Made by a program: the position numbers and the translations under genes
Source of the DNA: Bifidobacterium scaligerum
GTDB lineage: Bacteria > Actinomycetota > Actinomycetes > Actinomycetales > Bifidobacteriaceae
DNA length: 64,000 nt
Direction of reading: 5' to 3'
Assembly: GCF_002802865.1 (NCBI RefSeq)
Contig: NZ_PGLQ01000001.1
Coordinates: forward strand, 558,001 to 622,000
In this document: positions 1-8,600 of the stretch, in pieces
Position numbering within the stretch: the first letter of the stretch is position 1
Layout: the number at the start of each line of letters is the position of its first letter
Notes under the pieces: generated by a model
Database searches by the model: none
What the model saw: only the letters and a program-made list of their open reading frames with translations
Told to the model about the DNA's origin: nothing

Positions 1-269
1 ACACCAACACCGAAATCGAAGCGGATTCGAACAAGGCCGTGGAGGCCATGCAGGAAGGCGCTACCGGCTATTTCGTGCGCCGACGCGGCAAGGACTTCGA
101 CGTGGCGTTCGCCGCCGGCGACAAGGTCAGCGTCTTCCCGGTCAAGTTCGGTGAGAAGCAGCCGGTCGCCACCGAGGCCAACAGCGTGATCCGCTCCACC
201 ATCCCGTTCACCGTCACCGGCCCCTGGTACGTGGACAACGCCACCGTTGCGGCTGCCTCGAAAGGCTGA
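1..269 (+). CDS. Phage major tail (tail tube) protein, C-terminal part
   Basis: The reading frame is open from the first base (third base in frame) to a TGA at 267-269, so the gene starts outside the window; about 88 residues are visible. The end (EAMQEGATGYFVRRRGKDFD...GPWYVDN) looks like the C-terminus of tail tube proteins of Gram-positive siphophages. Its position directly before the chaperone/tape-measure genes supports that reading, since the tube gene normally stands there. It would form the stacked hexameric rings of the tail. The call rests more on gene order than on sequence. Nothing suggests truncation other than the window edge. Confidence 0.6.
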   Translation, partial: TNTEIEADSNKAVEAMQEGATGYFVRRRGKDFDVAFAAGDKVSVFPVKFGEKQPVATEANSVIRSTIPFTVTGPWYVDNATVAAASKG

Positions 270-392
270 CGGCTTCGACCGTGACGCCCCCGCACCCGCA
301 GGCTGACAAAAACCTCCGTGCGGGGTCTTAGCCTTTCTTCCCCGCACGGATCCTCACAGCAAAGGCAACACGTAAAGCAAAGGAACGCTTTC

Positions 393-929
393 ATGGCCAT
401 CACCATCAAACGCGCGGAGAAAAGCATGGAGATCGTCACCGACCTGACCATGCTCGACCGACTCGACGAACTCAACGACATCATCCACGACAACACCGGA
501 ATGGAGAACGACCCGAAGAAAGTCAAGGCCCGCCGCGAAATCACCCGACTGCATGAATTGTTCGACGATGTGACGCTCGTCGCGAAATTTCGCGCCGTCA
601 CCGCCGCCGACTACGCGCTCGCCCTATCGGAATGCCGCGTGGAGCAATCCCCCGACCATCCGGAAGGCATCGACTGGTATCGGCTCACGCTCACGCTCGC
701 ACCGAAGTCCTGCATCGAAATCAAATGGAAGAACGGCAAGCCCGCCGACATGGCTCCCGACAGTCCGCAGGATTGGGCCGTGTTATGCGGCTCCATGAGC
801 GACGGGCAGGTGGCGCGCATCCAATCGCTCATCACCGGGCTCGGCTCCCCGCAGGCGTCGGACCTCCCAAAAGCCGTGTTCGCGAATGCCTCGAAACCCG
901 GCGAGACATCCGCACCGACCTCCGAATAG
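393..929 (+). CDS. Tail assembly chaperone, short form (gpG-like)
   Basis: A 178-aa protein starting MAITIKRAEKSMEI. The ATG at 393 is preferred over upstream in-frame starts because AAAGGA lies about 8 bp before it. It lies between the tail tube gene and the tape measure gene, where siphophages encode the chaperone that coats the tape measure protein during tail assembly. As in lambda G/GT, a longer product is expected by a -1 frameshift before the stop (see 866-872). The sequence is mostly helical and charged with no recognised enzyme motif, and it ends in a flexible S/T/P-rich tail. Function is inferred from position and the frameshift signal. Confidence 0.7.
   Translation: MAITIKRAEKSMEIVTDLTMLDRLDELNDIIHDNTGMENDPKKVKARREITRLHELFDDVTLVAKFRAVTAADYALALSECRVEQSPDHPEGIDWYRLTLTLAPKSCIEIKWKNGKPADMAPDSPQDWAVLCGSMSDGQVARIQSLITGLGSPQASDLPKAVFANASKPGETSAPTSE
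866..872 (+). promoter_or_regulatory. Programmed -1 frameshift site C CCA AAA
   Basis: In the frame of the 393-929 gene the codons read ctC CCA AAA gcc, a canonical X XXY YYZ slippery heptamer, about 55 bp before the stop codon. A -1 slip moves ribosomes into the open frame that runs to 1291 and makes a fusion of about 299 residues. A -1 shift at this gene position is a conserved feature of long-tailed phages (lambda G/GT). Confidence 0.75.
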
Positions 930-1291
930 CACGCGAACTCGGCATCAGCTACAAACGGTTCTGCGGATGGCAACCCCGAATACAACTCCTGCCAAACGAA
1001 AACGGAGACGGCGGCTACACGCTGCAAGTCGAATCCGAATGGGATGAACTGCAACGCGAACTCATGCGCGAACTCGACGAATACGAGGAAACGCTCTGCC
1101 CACTGTGCGGGTTGCCCGAATCCTACTGCCATTCCGACGAACGCTGGCAGGACCTCACGGGAACGGTCGAATCATGCCGCGTCACCAAAATACGCGAGCA
1201 GACCATGAAACAGTTCGCCGACAAGGGCCGAGTGGACTACCCCGACGCGATGCTCGTACGCATCCAACCAAAGAAAACCGAAGAACAATAA
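872..1291 (+). CDS. Tail assembly chaperone, frameshift extension (gpT-like)
   Basis: This 139-codon stretch is read in the -1 frame after the slippery site. It begins SRVRECLETRRDIRTDL and continues into ARELGISYKRFCGW, which resembles the T part of chaperones in other Gram-positive phages. A CPLCGLPESYCH segment has a Cys-x2-Cys-x7-Cys-His spacing that could bind zinc. The frame is open far upstream but that part is a shadow of the first gene, and no start with a ribosome binding site is seen near 872, so translation probably depends on the slip. The stop at 1289-1291 is 26 bp before the tape measure start. Confidence 0.7.
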   Translation, partial: SRVRECLETRRDIRTDLRIARELGISYKRFCGWQPRIQLLPNENGDGGYTLQVESEWDELQRELMRELDEYEETLCPLCGLPESYCHSDERWQDLTGTVESCRVTKIREQTMKQFADKGRVDYPDAMLVRIQPKKTEEQ

Positions 1292-1317
1292 CGATAAGAG
1301 AGTGAGGCGCATGGATT

Positions 1318-4300
1318 ATGGCCGACCGTTCGATAACGATGCGCCTCATCCTCGACACCAAAAGCTACGAAAGCTCCCTCAACAAAGCCAGCGACGCCAC
1401 CGAAGGGTTCGCCGGCAAAACCAAAACCGCCGCCAACATCGCGGGAACCATCAGCAGCGGACTCATGAAAATCGGCGCCGCATCCGCAGCCATGGGCGTC
1501 ACCGCCGTCAAAAGCTTCGCCGACTTCGACGAAGCCATGAGCTCGATACGAGCCAACACCGGAGCCAGCGGCCGCGAACTCCAGAACCTCTCCGACGCGG
1601 CGCTCGACGCAGGAGCCAAAACCGTCTACTCCGCCACCGACTCCGCCAACGCCATCAACGAGCTCGCCAAAGCCGGCATGAGCACCACCAACATCCTCAA
1701 AGGCGGACTCTCCGGCGCACTCGACCTCGCCGCATCCGACGGCATGGACGTCGCCGAAGCCGCCGAACTCATGGCATCCACCCTCAGCCAATTCAACCTC
1801 AAAGGCACCGACGCCGTCAAAGTCGCCGACGCGCTCGCCTCCGGAGCCGGCCACGCGCAGGGCTCAGCCCATGACCTCGGCTACGCGCTCTCCCAAGCCG
1901 GCATGGTCGCCCACTCCTACGGCATCAGCATGGAGGAGACCACCGGCGCGCTGTCCGCGTTCGCCAACGCCGGCATGATCGGCTCGGACGCGGGCACCAG
2001 CCTCAAAAGCATGCTCCTCGCACTGGCGAACCCCAGCAAGGAATCCGCCGCCATGATGGAGGAGCTGGGCATCCACGCGTACGACGCCAACGGCCAGTTC
2101 ATCGGCCTCGCGAACCTCGCCGGAGTATTGAAGGACAAGCTCTCCGGCCTCACGCAGGAGCAACGCAACCAAGCGCTCGCCCAGATTTTCGGCTCCGACG
2201 CCACCCGTGCGGCGAACGTGTTGTACGCGGAAGGCCGCGACGGCATCGAGAAATGGACGAAGACCGTATCCGAAAGCGGATACGCGCAGGATGTGGCCGC
2301 GAAGAAGACCGATAACCTCAAAGGCGACATCGAACAATTGCAGGGCGCTTTGGAGACCCTGTTCATCAAAGGCGGCTCCGGCGCGAACGCGGGAATCCGC
2401 GACTTCGTGCAACAGCTGACCAAGCTCGTGGACTGGTTCGGCCAACTGGATTCCGGCACTCAGCGCAACATCGTGCAGATCGGTCTATGGGCTGGCGCGG
2501 CGGGCGTGGCGTTGAAAGCCGCGAGCAAACTGGCCACCGGACTGAAAACCGTGAAGACCGTTGCGTCCGCGATAGGCAGCGTATTCAACCGGATCACCGG
2601 TCTCAACAAATCGTTCGAACTCAACCAGACCGTTCAACAGCTCAACAAGGTCGAGACGAGCTCCAAGAAGACGAAGGAATCCGTCAAATCACTCGGCGAC
2701 GAGATGGGCAAGGCCAAAGGCTCCGGCATGGCATCCGGCGCGTCCAAGGCCGCCGGGCAGGTGGAGAAGCTCGGAGAGAAATCAAAGAGCACCGGCAAGT
2801 CAGTCAAATCGCTCGGCGACGAGGTGGAGAAGCTCGGCGATGCGAAAACCTCGACGTTGCCGAACGCGTTCGACGGATTGGATCGGAGCGCGGCCAAGTC
2901 GAAGCGCACCGTCAAATCGGTCGGCGACGAGCTTGAGTCCCTTGGTTCGAAAGGCAGAAACGCTGACCTCGGCGGCGTGTTCGACGGGCTCGACGCTTCG
3001 GCCGCGAAAGCCGGCAAAAGCCTCGAAGCCGTTGGAGACAAGGCCCAGCAGGTCGGAACCAAGATGGGTGGTGCGGCGAAATCCGCATCCGGCATGTCCT
3101 CTGGGTTTGGCGGCATAGCCGCGTCCCTTGGCGTAACCGTCGGACTCGGAGCCGCCGCCGTCGCCATCGGAGCCGTCGCCAACCATATGCAGGAGGCCAG
3201 CGACCGTGCCAACGCCATGGCCGACGCCATGCAGAAAGGCAACGGGGCGGTCACCGAATTCATCCAATCCTCCGCCATGACCGGCGAGAACATCAACTGG
3301 GATTGGATTGACAGGCTCGCCACAGGATCGCAGAATTTCAGCGACATCCTATCCAAGGCGAATATCAGCCTCAGCCAGTTCTCCACGGCGACGCAGGGCA
3401 GCCAATCCAGTGTGGACGCCTACGCGCAATCCCTGTACAAGGCGTGGTCCACCGGCGAGCTGAGCACGACCCAATGGGCGGCCGCGGTGAACGTGCTGCA
3501 GGACATGGGCGAGGCGGCGCAGCAGGCCGCATGGCAGCAGAACCAGCTCGTGTCCAGCTCGCAGGGCCTGTCCACCGTGCAGCAGGGATTGAACACGAGC
3601 ATCCAGAATCTGAACACGAGCATCCAAGCGAACGGATTGACCCTCGACGCGAGCACGACCGCCGGCCAGCAGAACACGTTGGCGTTGCAGCAGCTCGCCG
3701 ATCAAGCGCTAGTCAGCGCCGAAGCCACACTCCAATACGGTCAGGCGAACGGCACCATGGCCCAATCCTCCCAAGATGCCCGCAATCAGATATACGAGGC
3801 CCGGCAGGCTCTCATCGACGCCGCCACCCAATGCGGCATGAGCAAGGAGCAGGCCGAACAATACGCCGATTCGTTGGGGCTCATCCCCTCCAAGGTGGGC
3901 ACCGACATCAGCCAGAATTCGCAGCTGAACAGGCAGCAGGTCGAAGCCTATCTGAACACGTTGAATCTGACCCCGCAGACGAAGGACACGGTGATGAACG
4001 CATGGAAGGATGGGGCCATCCACAACATCGGAGACCTTCAGAACGCCATCCGCAACGTGCCTCAGGAGAAGACCACGGACTTCAAGGGAGTGGACAACGT
4101 CAGCCGTGTCGCATCGAACGTGACCAGCTGGATCGAGGGCGTTCCCGGCATGAAGCTGATCACATTCATCGGAAGGAAAATCGGCGAATGGGCGAACGGG
4201 GCGACCGGCGGCCTCTACGACGGCATGTCGTTCGGCAGCTATGCCAACGGCGATGTCGTCGGATTGCAGCCGGCCGCACCCGGCGTTGACGGGCTCCACT

Positions 4301-4587
4301 ACCGCAACGGGAACCTGAACGCCGGCGAATATGTGATGCGTCGCAGGGCCACCGGCTATTACGGTGTGAACGCGATGCGCGCCATCAATCAGATGCGCGT
4401 GCCGCGAGAACTCCTCAACGGCGGGTTCCAACTGCCCGCGGGGATGAGCAAGCCCATCAGCAAGTCGAATTTCGGCAACACGTATGTGACGCAGAACATC
4501 AGCAATCCGATACGCCAACCATGGCCGTTGAAGACCAACGACAATCTGGACCGTATGGCGTCGGGAATCTCGCAGGAAGGTGACTGA
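1318..4587 (+). CDS. Phage tail tape measure protein (TP901 family core)
   Basis: A 1089-aa protein. Residues about 60-330 match the TP901-type tape measure core (for example FADFDEAMSSIRANTG, AINELAKAGMST). Hydrophobic segments lie near residues 385-405 and 600-625, as expected for a protein ejected with the DNA. Between them is a charged Lys/Ser/Gly-rich region with three VKSxGDE repeats. The ATG at 1318 follows AGTGAGG. Length sets tail length in this family; 1089 residues would predict a tail of roughly 160 nm by the usual 1.5 A per residue rule. The stop overlaps the next start by one base, so the two are translationally coupled. Confidence 0.93.
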   Translation: MADRSITMRLILDTKSYESSLNKASDATEGFAGKTKTAANIAGTISSGLMKIGAASAAMGVTAVKSFADFDEAMSSIRANTGASGRELQNLSDAALDAGAKTVYSATDSANAINELAKAGMSTTNILKGGLSGALDLAASDGMDVAEAAELMASTLSQFNLKGTDAVKVADALASGAGHAQGSAHDLGYALSQAGMVAHSYGISMEETTGALSAFANAGMIGSDAGTSLKSMLLALANPSKESAAMMEELGIHAYDANGQFIGLANLAGVLKDKLSGLTQEQRNQALAQIFGSDATRAANVLYAEGRDGIEKWTKTVSESGYAQDVAAKKTDNLKGDIEQLQGALETLFIKGGSGANAGIRDFVQQLTKLVDWFGQLDSGTQRNIVQIGLWAGAAGVALKAASKLATGLKTVKTVASAIGSVFNRITGLNKSFELNQTVQQLNKVETSSKKTKESVKSLGDEMGKAKGSGMASGASKAAGQVEKLGEKSKSTGKSVKSLGDEVEKLGDAKTSTLPNAFDGLDRSAAKSKRTVKSVGDELESLGSKGRNADLGGVFDGLDASAAKAGKSLEAVGDKAQQVGTKMGGAAKSASGMSSGFGGIAASLGVTVGLGAAAVAIGAVANHMQEASDRANAMADAMQKGNGAVTEFIQSSAMTGENINWDWIDRLATGSQNFSDILSKANISLSQFSTATQGSQSSVDAYAQSLYKAWSTGELSTTQWAAAVNVLQDMGEAAQQAAWQQNQLVSSSQGLSTVQQGLNTSIQNLNTSIQANGLTLDASTTAGQQNTLALQQLADQALVSAEATLQYGQANGTMAQSSQDARNQIYEARQALIDAATQCGMSKEQAEQYADSLGLIPSKVGTDISQNSQLNRQQVEAYLNTLNLTPQTKDTVMNAWKDGAIHNIGDLQNAIRNVPQEKTTDFKGVDNVSRVASNVTSWIEGVPGMKLITFIGRKIGEWANGATGGLYDGMSFGSYANGDVVGLQPAAPGVDGLHYRNGNLNAGEYVMRRRATGYYGVNAMRAINQMRVPRELLNGGFQLPAGMSKPISKSNFGNTYVTQNISNPIRQPWPLKTNDNLDRMASGISQEGD

Positions 4588-5546
4588 TGGAATCGATTAC
4601 CCACTACATCAACGGGGTGAGAATCGACGAATCGTTCTGCAGCATCCAACAGGGGTCCACTCTGCTGGCCGCCATCAGCCCGAACCGCACAGTGACCACC
4701 GCTCCGGGACGCCATGGCAGCATCCCAACCGGGTTGCCGCCCGTGTTCCCGGAACGTACGGTGACGCTCAATTGCAAGACGTTCGGAAACAAATACCGTG
4801 CAGGTTTGGAGCGATTGGCGCGCATGTGCACCGCCCCTTCGGTCACATTGGGCCGCAGATTCGATGATGGCCCCATGCAGGAGACCGCTGCGGAACTCAC
4901 CTCGTTCGCCGCCGATGACGACAGCCTACATCCGGGAATCAGCGTCTCGTTCACGGCCGTGTTCGCCATGCCTCAGGTATGGTGGCGCGACCCGCAGGCG
5001 TATGACAGGCCGTTGGCGTCGAACGCGACCGCGAGCCTGTGGCCGGCCGCCAGAACATGGACGCAGAAGTACTGGACACGCTGGAGCGGCGAAGCGAACA
5101 ACTCGACGTCCCTGCTCGCGGATTTCGTGACCATGTGGATGGGCGAGGAAAACAACAGCACCTCATTGCTGATCCCGTTGGCGGACGGCGTCCCGGACGG
5201 CATGTTCGGCGACGCGCCCGTCACCGACCTGATTCTCCGCCTGCCGAAAGGCGTGACCAGCGCCACGGTCACCGACCCCGTGAGCAATACGGGCGTCATC
5301 TGGCAAGGCAACGCCAACGCGAACATGTTCACGTATGTGGATTGCGGCAACAGCCAGGCATGGCAATCCACCAACGACCACCAATGGACGAAATCGGGCT
5401 CGGACGTGACCGGCGGCTTGGATTATCCGGCCGGCGGCATGCTGCAATGCTGGCCCAGCCCGACGGACAACGGCTACCGGCTGGCCACGAAGCTCACCGG
5501 TTCCGCGGATCCGTTGCTCGCGCACGTGCGCCGCGCATGGTGGTGA
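4587..5546 (+). CDS. Distal tail protein (Dit-like) with an inserted duplicated motif
   Basis: A 319-aa protein directly after the tape measure gene, the usual place of the distal tail protein that joins tube and baseplate. The N-terminal half (YINGVRIDESF..., VFPERTVTLNCKTFG) has the pattern of a phage tail N-terminal domain. Near residues 158-195 it carries YWTRWSGEANNSTS followed at once by a second, diverged copy (MWMGEENNSTS). The same double motif occurs in the next gene, which points to a shared surface module. The start ATG overlaps the tape measure stop by one base. The Dit name is by position; another minor tail protein is possible. Confidence 0.7.
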   Translation: MESITHYINGVRIDESFCSIQQGSTLLAAISPNRTVTTAPGRHGSIPTGLPPVFPERTVTLNCKTFGNKYRAGLERLARMCTAPSVTLGRRFDDGPMQETAAELTSFAADDDSLHPGISVSFTAVFAMPQVWWRDPQAYDRPLASNATASLWPAARTWTQKYWTRWSGEANNSTSLLADFVTMWMGEENNSTSLLIPLADGVPDGMFGDAPVTDLILRLPKGVTSATVTDPVSNTGVIWQGNANANMFTYVDCGNSQAWQSTNDHQWTKSGSDVTGGLDYPAGGMLQCWPSPTDNGYRLATKLTGSADPLLAHVRRAWW

Positions 5547-5606
5547 CGTTTCTCCCTGTTTCTCCCTTCCCGGTCTCCCTTTTTCTCCCCTCATTGGAGG
5601 TTCCAT
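5547..5606 (+). promoter_or_regulatory. Pyrimidine-rich spacer with repeated TTTCTCCC before hub gene
   Basis: The 60-bp gap holds several near repeats of TTTCTCCC followed by the strong ribosome binding site GGAGG at 5596-5600, six bases before the ATG. The CTCC blocks are complementary to GGAGG and could pair with it, so translational control is possible. This is inference from complementarity only. Confidence 0.35.
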
Positions 5607-8600
5607 ATGGTGAAATCCCTGCACGCGCGGCTGGTCGCCTACCAGCCGGGCGGCGCGAAGCTCGGCATCCTGCAAGCCCCGCTCGGCTTCGACGCATCCA
5701 TAATCCACAACGATCTGGGCGCGCTCAAAGTCACCTACAGCCGCAGGGCTGTGGGTGGCGGCATCCTGCAGCGCGGTCTCGAAGCCGGTCTGGAGATCGG
5801 TCTGGAGGTGTCCGACGGGGGCGCGTGGACGGAACCGTTCAACTGCCGGTATCTGCTCATCGGCCGAAGCCGCAACGCGGAGGACGTCTCGGACACCGTG
5901 ACCCTGACCTGCCAGAGCATGGCGTGGCTGGGCAACAAGATATTGAACAACGACACCGCGCATCTGATCACGGACGGGGACAACAAGGGCAAGCGCGCGT
6001 TCCTGTCCAAGAATCCGGGCGTGATCATCCGCACGATATTAGACGAGAACACGGCCCGCAGGGGCGCGGGCACGGTGCTCGCGGCCGGTTTCGACACCGG
6101 CAAGGACGCGGGCGGCGCGGCGTGGAAAAACGTGTACACGCTCTACTACAGCCTTGGCACCAGCCTGAATTCCATGCTCTCATCGATGGTGGGCGGCGGG
6201 GCCATCGACTGGCGCACCGACAAACGCGCCCTGAGACTCTGGAACGCGGACAGCACGAACCTCAGCCGAGACCTCTCCAATCAGGTGCATGTCTCGATGA
6301 TGCACGACGTATTGGAGGCCCCGGAAGAGGAATCGATCGAAGACCTTTCCAGCGACATCCTCGTGGAGGGCGACAACGGGCTCATCTTCCGCGAGTCCAA
6401 CGCGGCGGCACCCACCCCGTGGGGCAAATGGGAGTCCTACGTGTCACAGGGCGGCGTCAGCGACGAGGCGACCGCCAAGGCGTTCATGCAGGCCACATTG
6501 GCGTCCTCGGCGCGCGTGCGCGGACAGTACACGCGATCACTGCTCGTCTCCAACGCGGAATCGCTGCCTTTGATCGACTACCGTCCGGGCGACTGGATCA
6601 CCGCGCCCACCGTCAAGCACGGCGAGAAGGTCCGCATCCAGCAGGTCACGTTGAGTCTGGATTCCGGCGGGTTGAAGGCCTCGATCACGCTGAACGACAA
6701 GGTATACGATTCGCAGGTCCGTCAGGCCAAGAAGATACAGGGCATCACGGGCGGCGCGACGCTGGCCGGCTCGGAGGGCGGGCGTCCCGCCCCGGAGAAG
6801 GACCATCGCACCCCCAAGCCGGTGACAGGATTGGTCGTGGCCACCGACGCGTACATCAGCTCGCGTGGCACCGCCCTGGGATTGGCCACCCTGCAGTGGG
6901 CGAAGGTCGAGCAGGCCACCGACAATACGGCCATCGACATCAGCTCATACCGGGTGGAATACCGGAAGAACACGGCGGGCGCGCCGTGGCAGAACGGCGG
7001 CGTCACCGCGGCCGACGCGCCGACCATCGGCATCGGCGGGTTGGAATGCGGCGTGGAATACGCCTTCCGCGTGCGCGCCGTACCGACTTACTCGGACAGG
7101 CTGGGCGAATGGTCGAATGTGGCGGTCGCCCTCGTCGCCTCGGACGTGACCCCGCCTTCCGTGCCCAGCAAGCCGATCCTCACGTCCAAGCTGGGCGTGG
7201 TGGACGTCGAATGGGACGGCAAAAACAACGCCGGCGGCGGCATGGAATCGGATTTCGACCACGTCGAGGTCGGCATCTCGAATTCGAACGGCAACTGGAC
7301 GTATCGGGACAATCTGGCCCGTGACGGGCATTGCATCGTCACCGGCCTGGAATACCGGCAATACTGGTTCGCCCTGCGGTCCGTGGACCATAGCGGCAAC
7401 AAGTCCCAATGGGGTGCGGGCGCTTCCGTCACGGTCGCCAGCGCGGTCAGCCAAGAAGACCTGGACCAGATCGACAAGGACGTGGCCGCCAACAAGCAGG
7501 CCATCGCGGACGCGAACAAGACCCTCGTCCAAGCCCAGTCCGACATCACGGCCAACAAGGGCGCGATCAGTGAGGCGAACAAGCAGATCACCGCGAACAA
7601 GACCGCCATCGACAAGGCCAGCCAGCAGTTGACGCAGGCCCAATCGGACATCAAGCAGGCGCAGGCGGATTCCACGAAGGCGAAAACGGACGCGGCCGAC
7701 GCGAAAAGCGAGGCGGCGAAGGCCACCGGCCAGATCGAGCAGGCGCGCGCCGACATCACTGCCGCATCCTCGAAGGCGCAGACCGCGTTGGACAAGGCCA
7801 ATTCCGTCGGCAAATCGTTGGACGGACTGCACAACGTGTTCGAGGGCCCCGACGACCCCACCACCCTGTCGGGCGTGACCGTCAAGCAGGGGGACTTCTG
7901 GTACAAGACCCAAAAGTATTGGACGCGTTGGAGCGGCGACGAGAACAATTCCACGTCCCTGCTGGCGGACTTCTACACGTACTGGACGGGCGAGGCCAAC
8001 AATTCCACGAGCGTATTGGTGCCGTTGAGCTCGCGTTTCACCGGCGTGTACGTGTACGACGGCAGCGCGTGGCAGGAACGGAACCTCGTGGCCGCGAACA
8101 TCCTAGCCACCGGCTCCGTGGTGGCGGACAACATGGCCGCCAACAGCATCACCACGGAGAAGATCGTGGCCGGCGCGATCACCACGGACAGGATCGCCGC
8201 CAACGCGATCGTCTCAGGCAAGATCGCCGCCGGAGCCATCTCGACGGACAAGCTCGCCGCACTCGCGGTCACCGCCGACAAGCTCGCCGCGAATTCGGTC
8301 GTGGCCGGCAAGCTCGCCGCGAATTCGGTGAACGCGGGCAACATCGTCGCGGGAGCCATCACCGCGGACAAGCTGGCCGCGAACAGCGTGAACGCATCCA
8401 AGATCGTGTCCGGCAGCATCACCGCCGACAAGCTCGCCGCCAACAGCGTGACCACGGACAAGCTGGCCGCCAATTCGGTCAACGCGTCCAAGATCGTGGC
8501 CCAGTCGATCACCGGCGACAAGATCGCGTCGAACACGATCGTGGCGAGGAACATCGCCGCCCAGTCGATCACGTCGGACCGCATCGCGGCCGGCCAGTTC

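Noticed and set aside
5039..7324. 761-codon open frame across two tail genes
   Set aside because: Arg/His/Gly-rich shadow product; the true frames have coupled starts and recognised domains.
8097..8600. CRISPR-like array
   Set aside because: The 30-bp repeats are contiguous coding units without unique spacers and lie in frame within a fibre gene.
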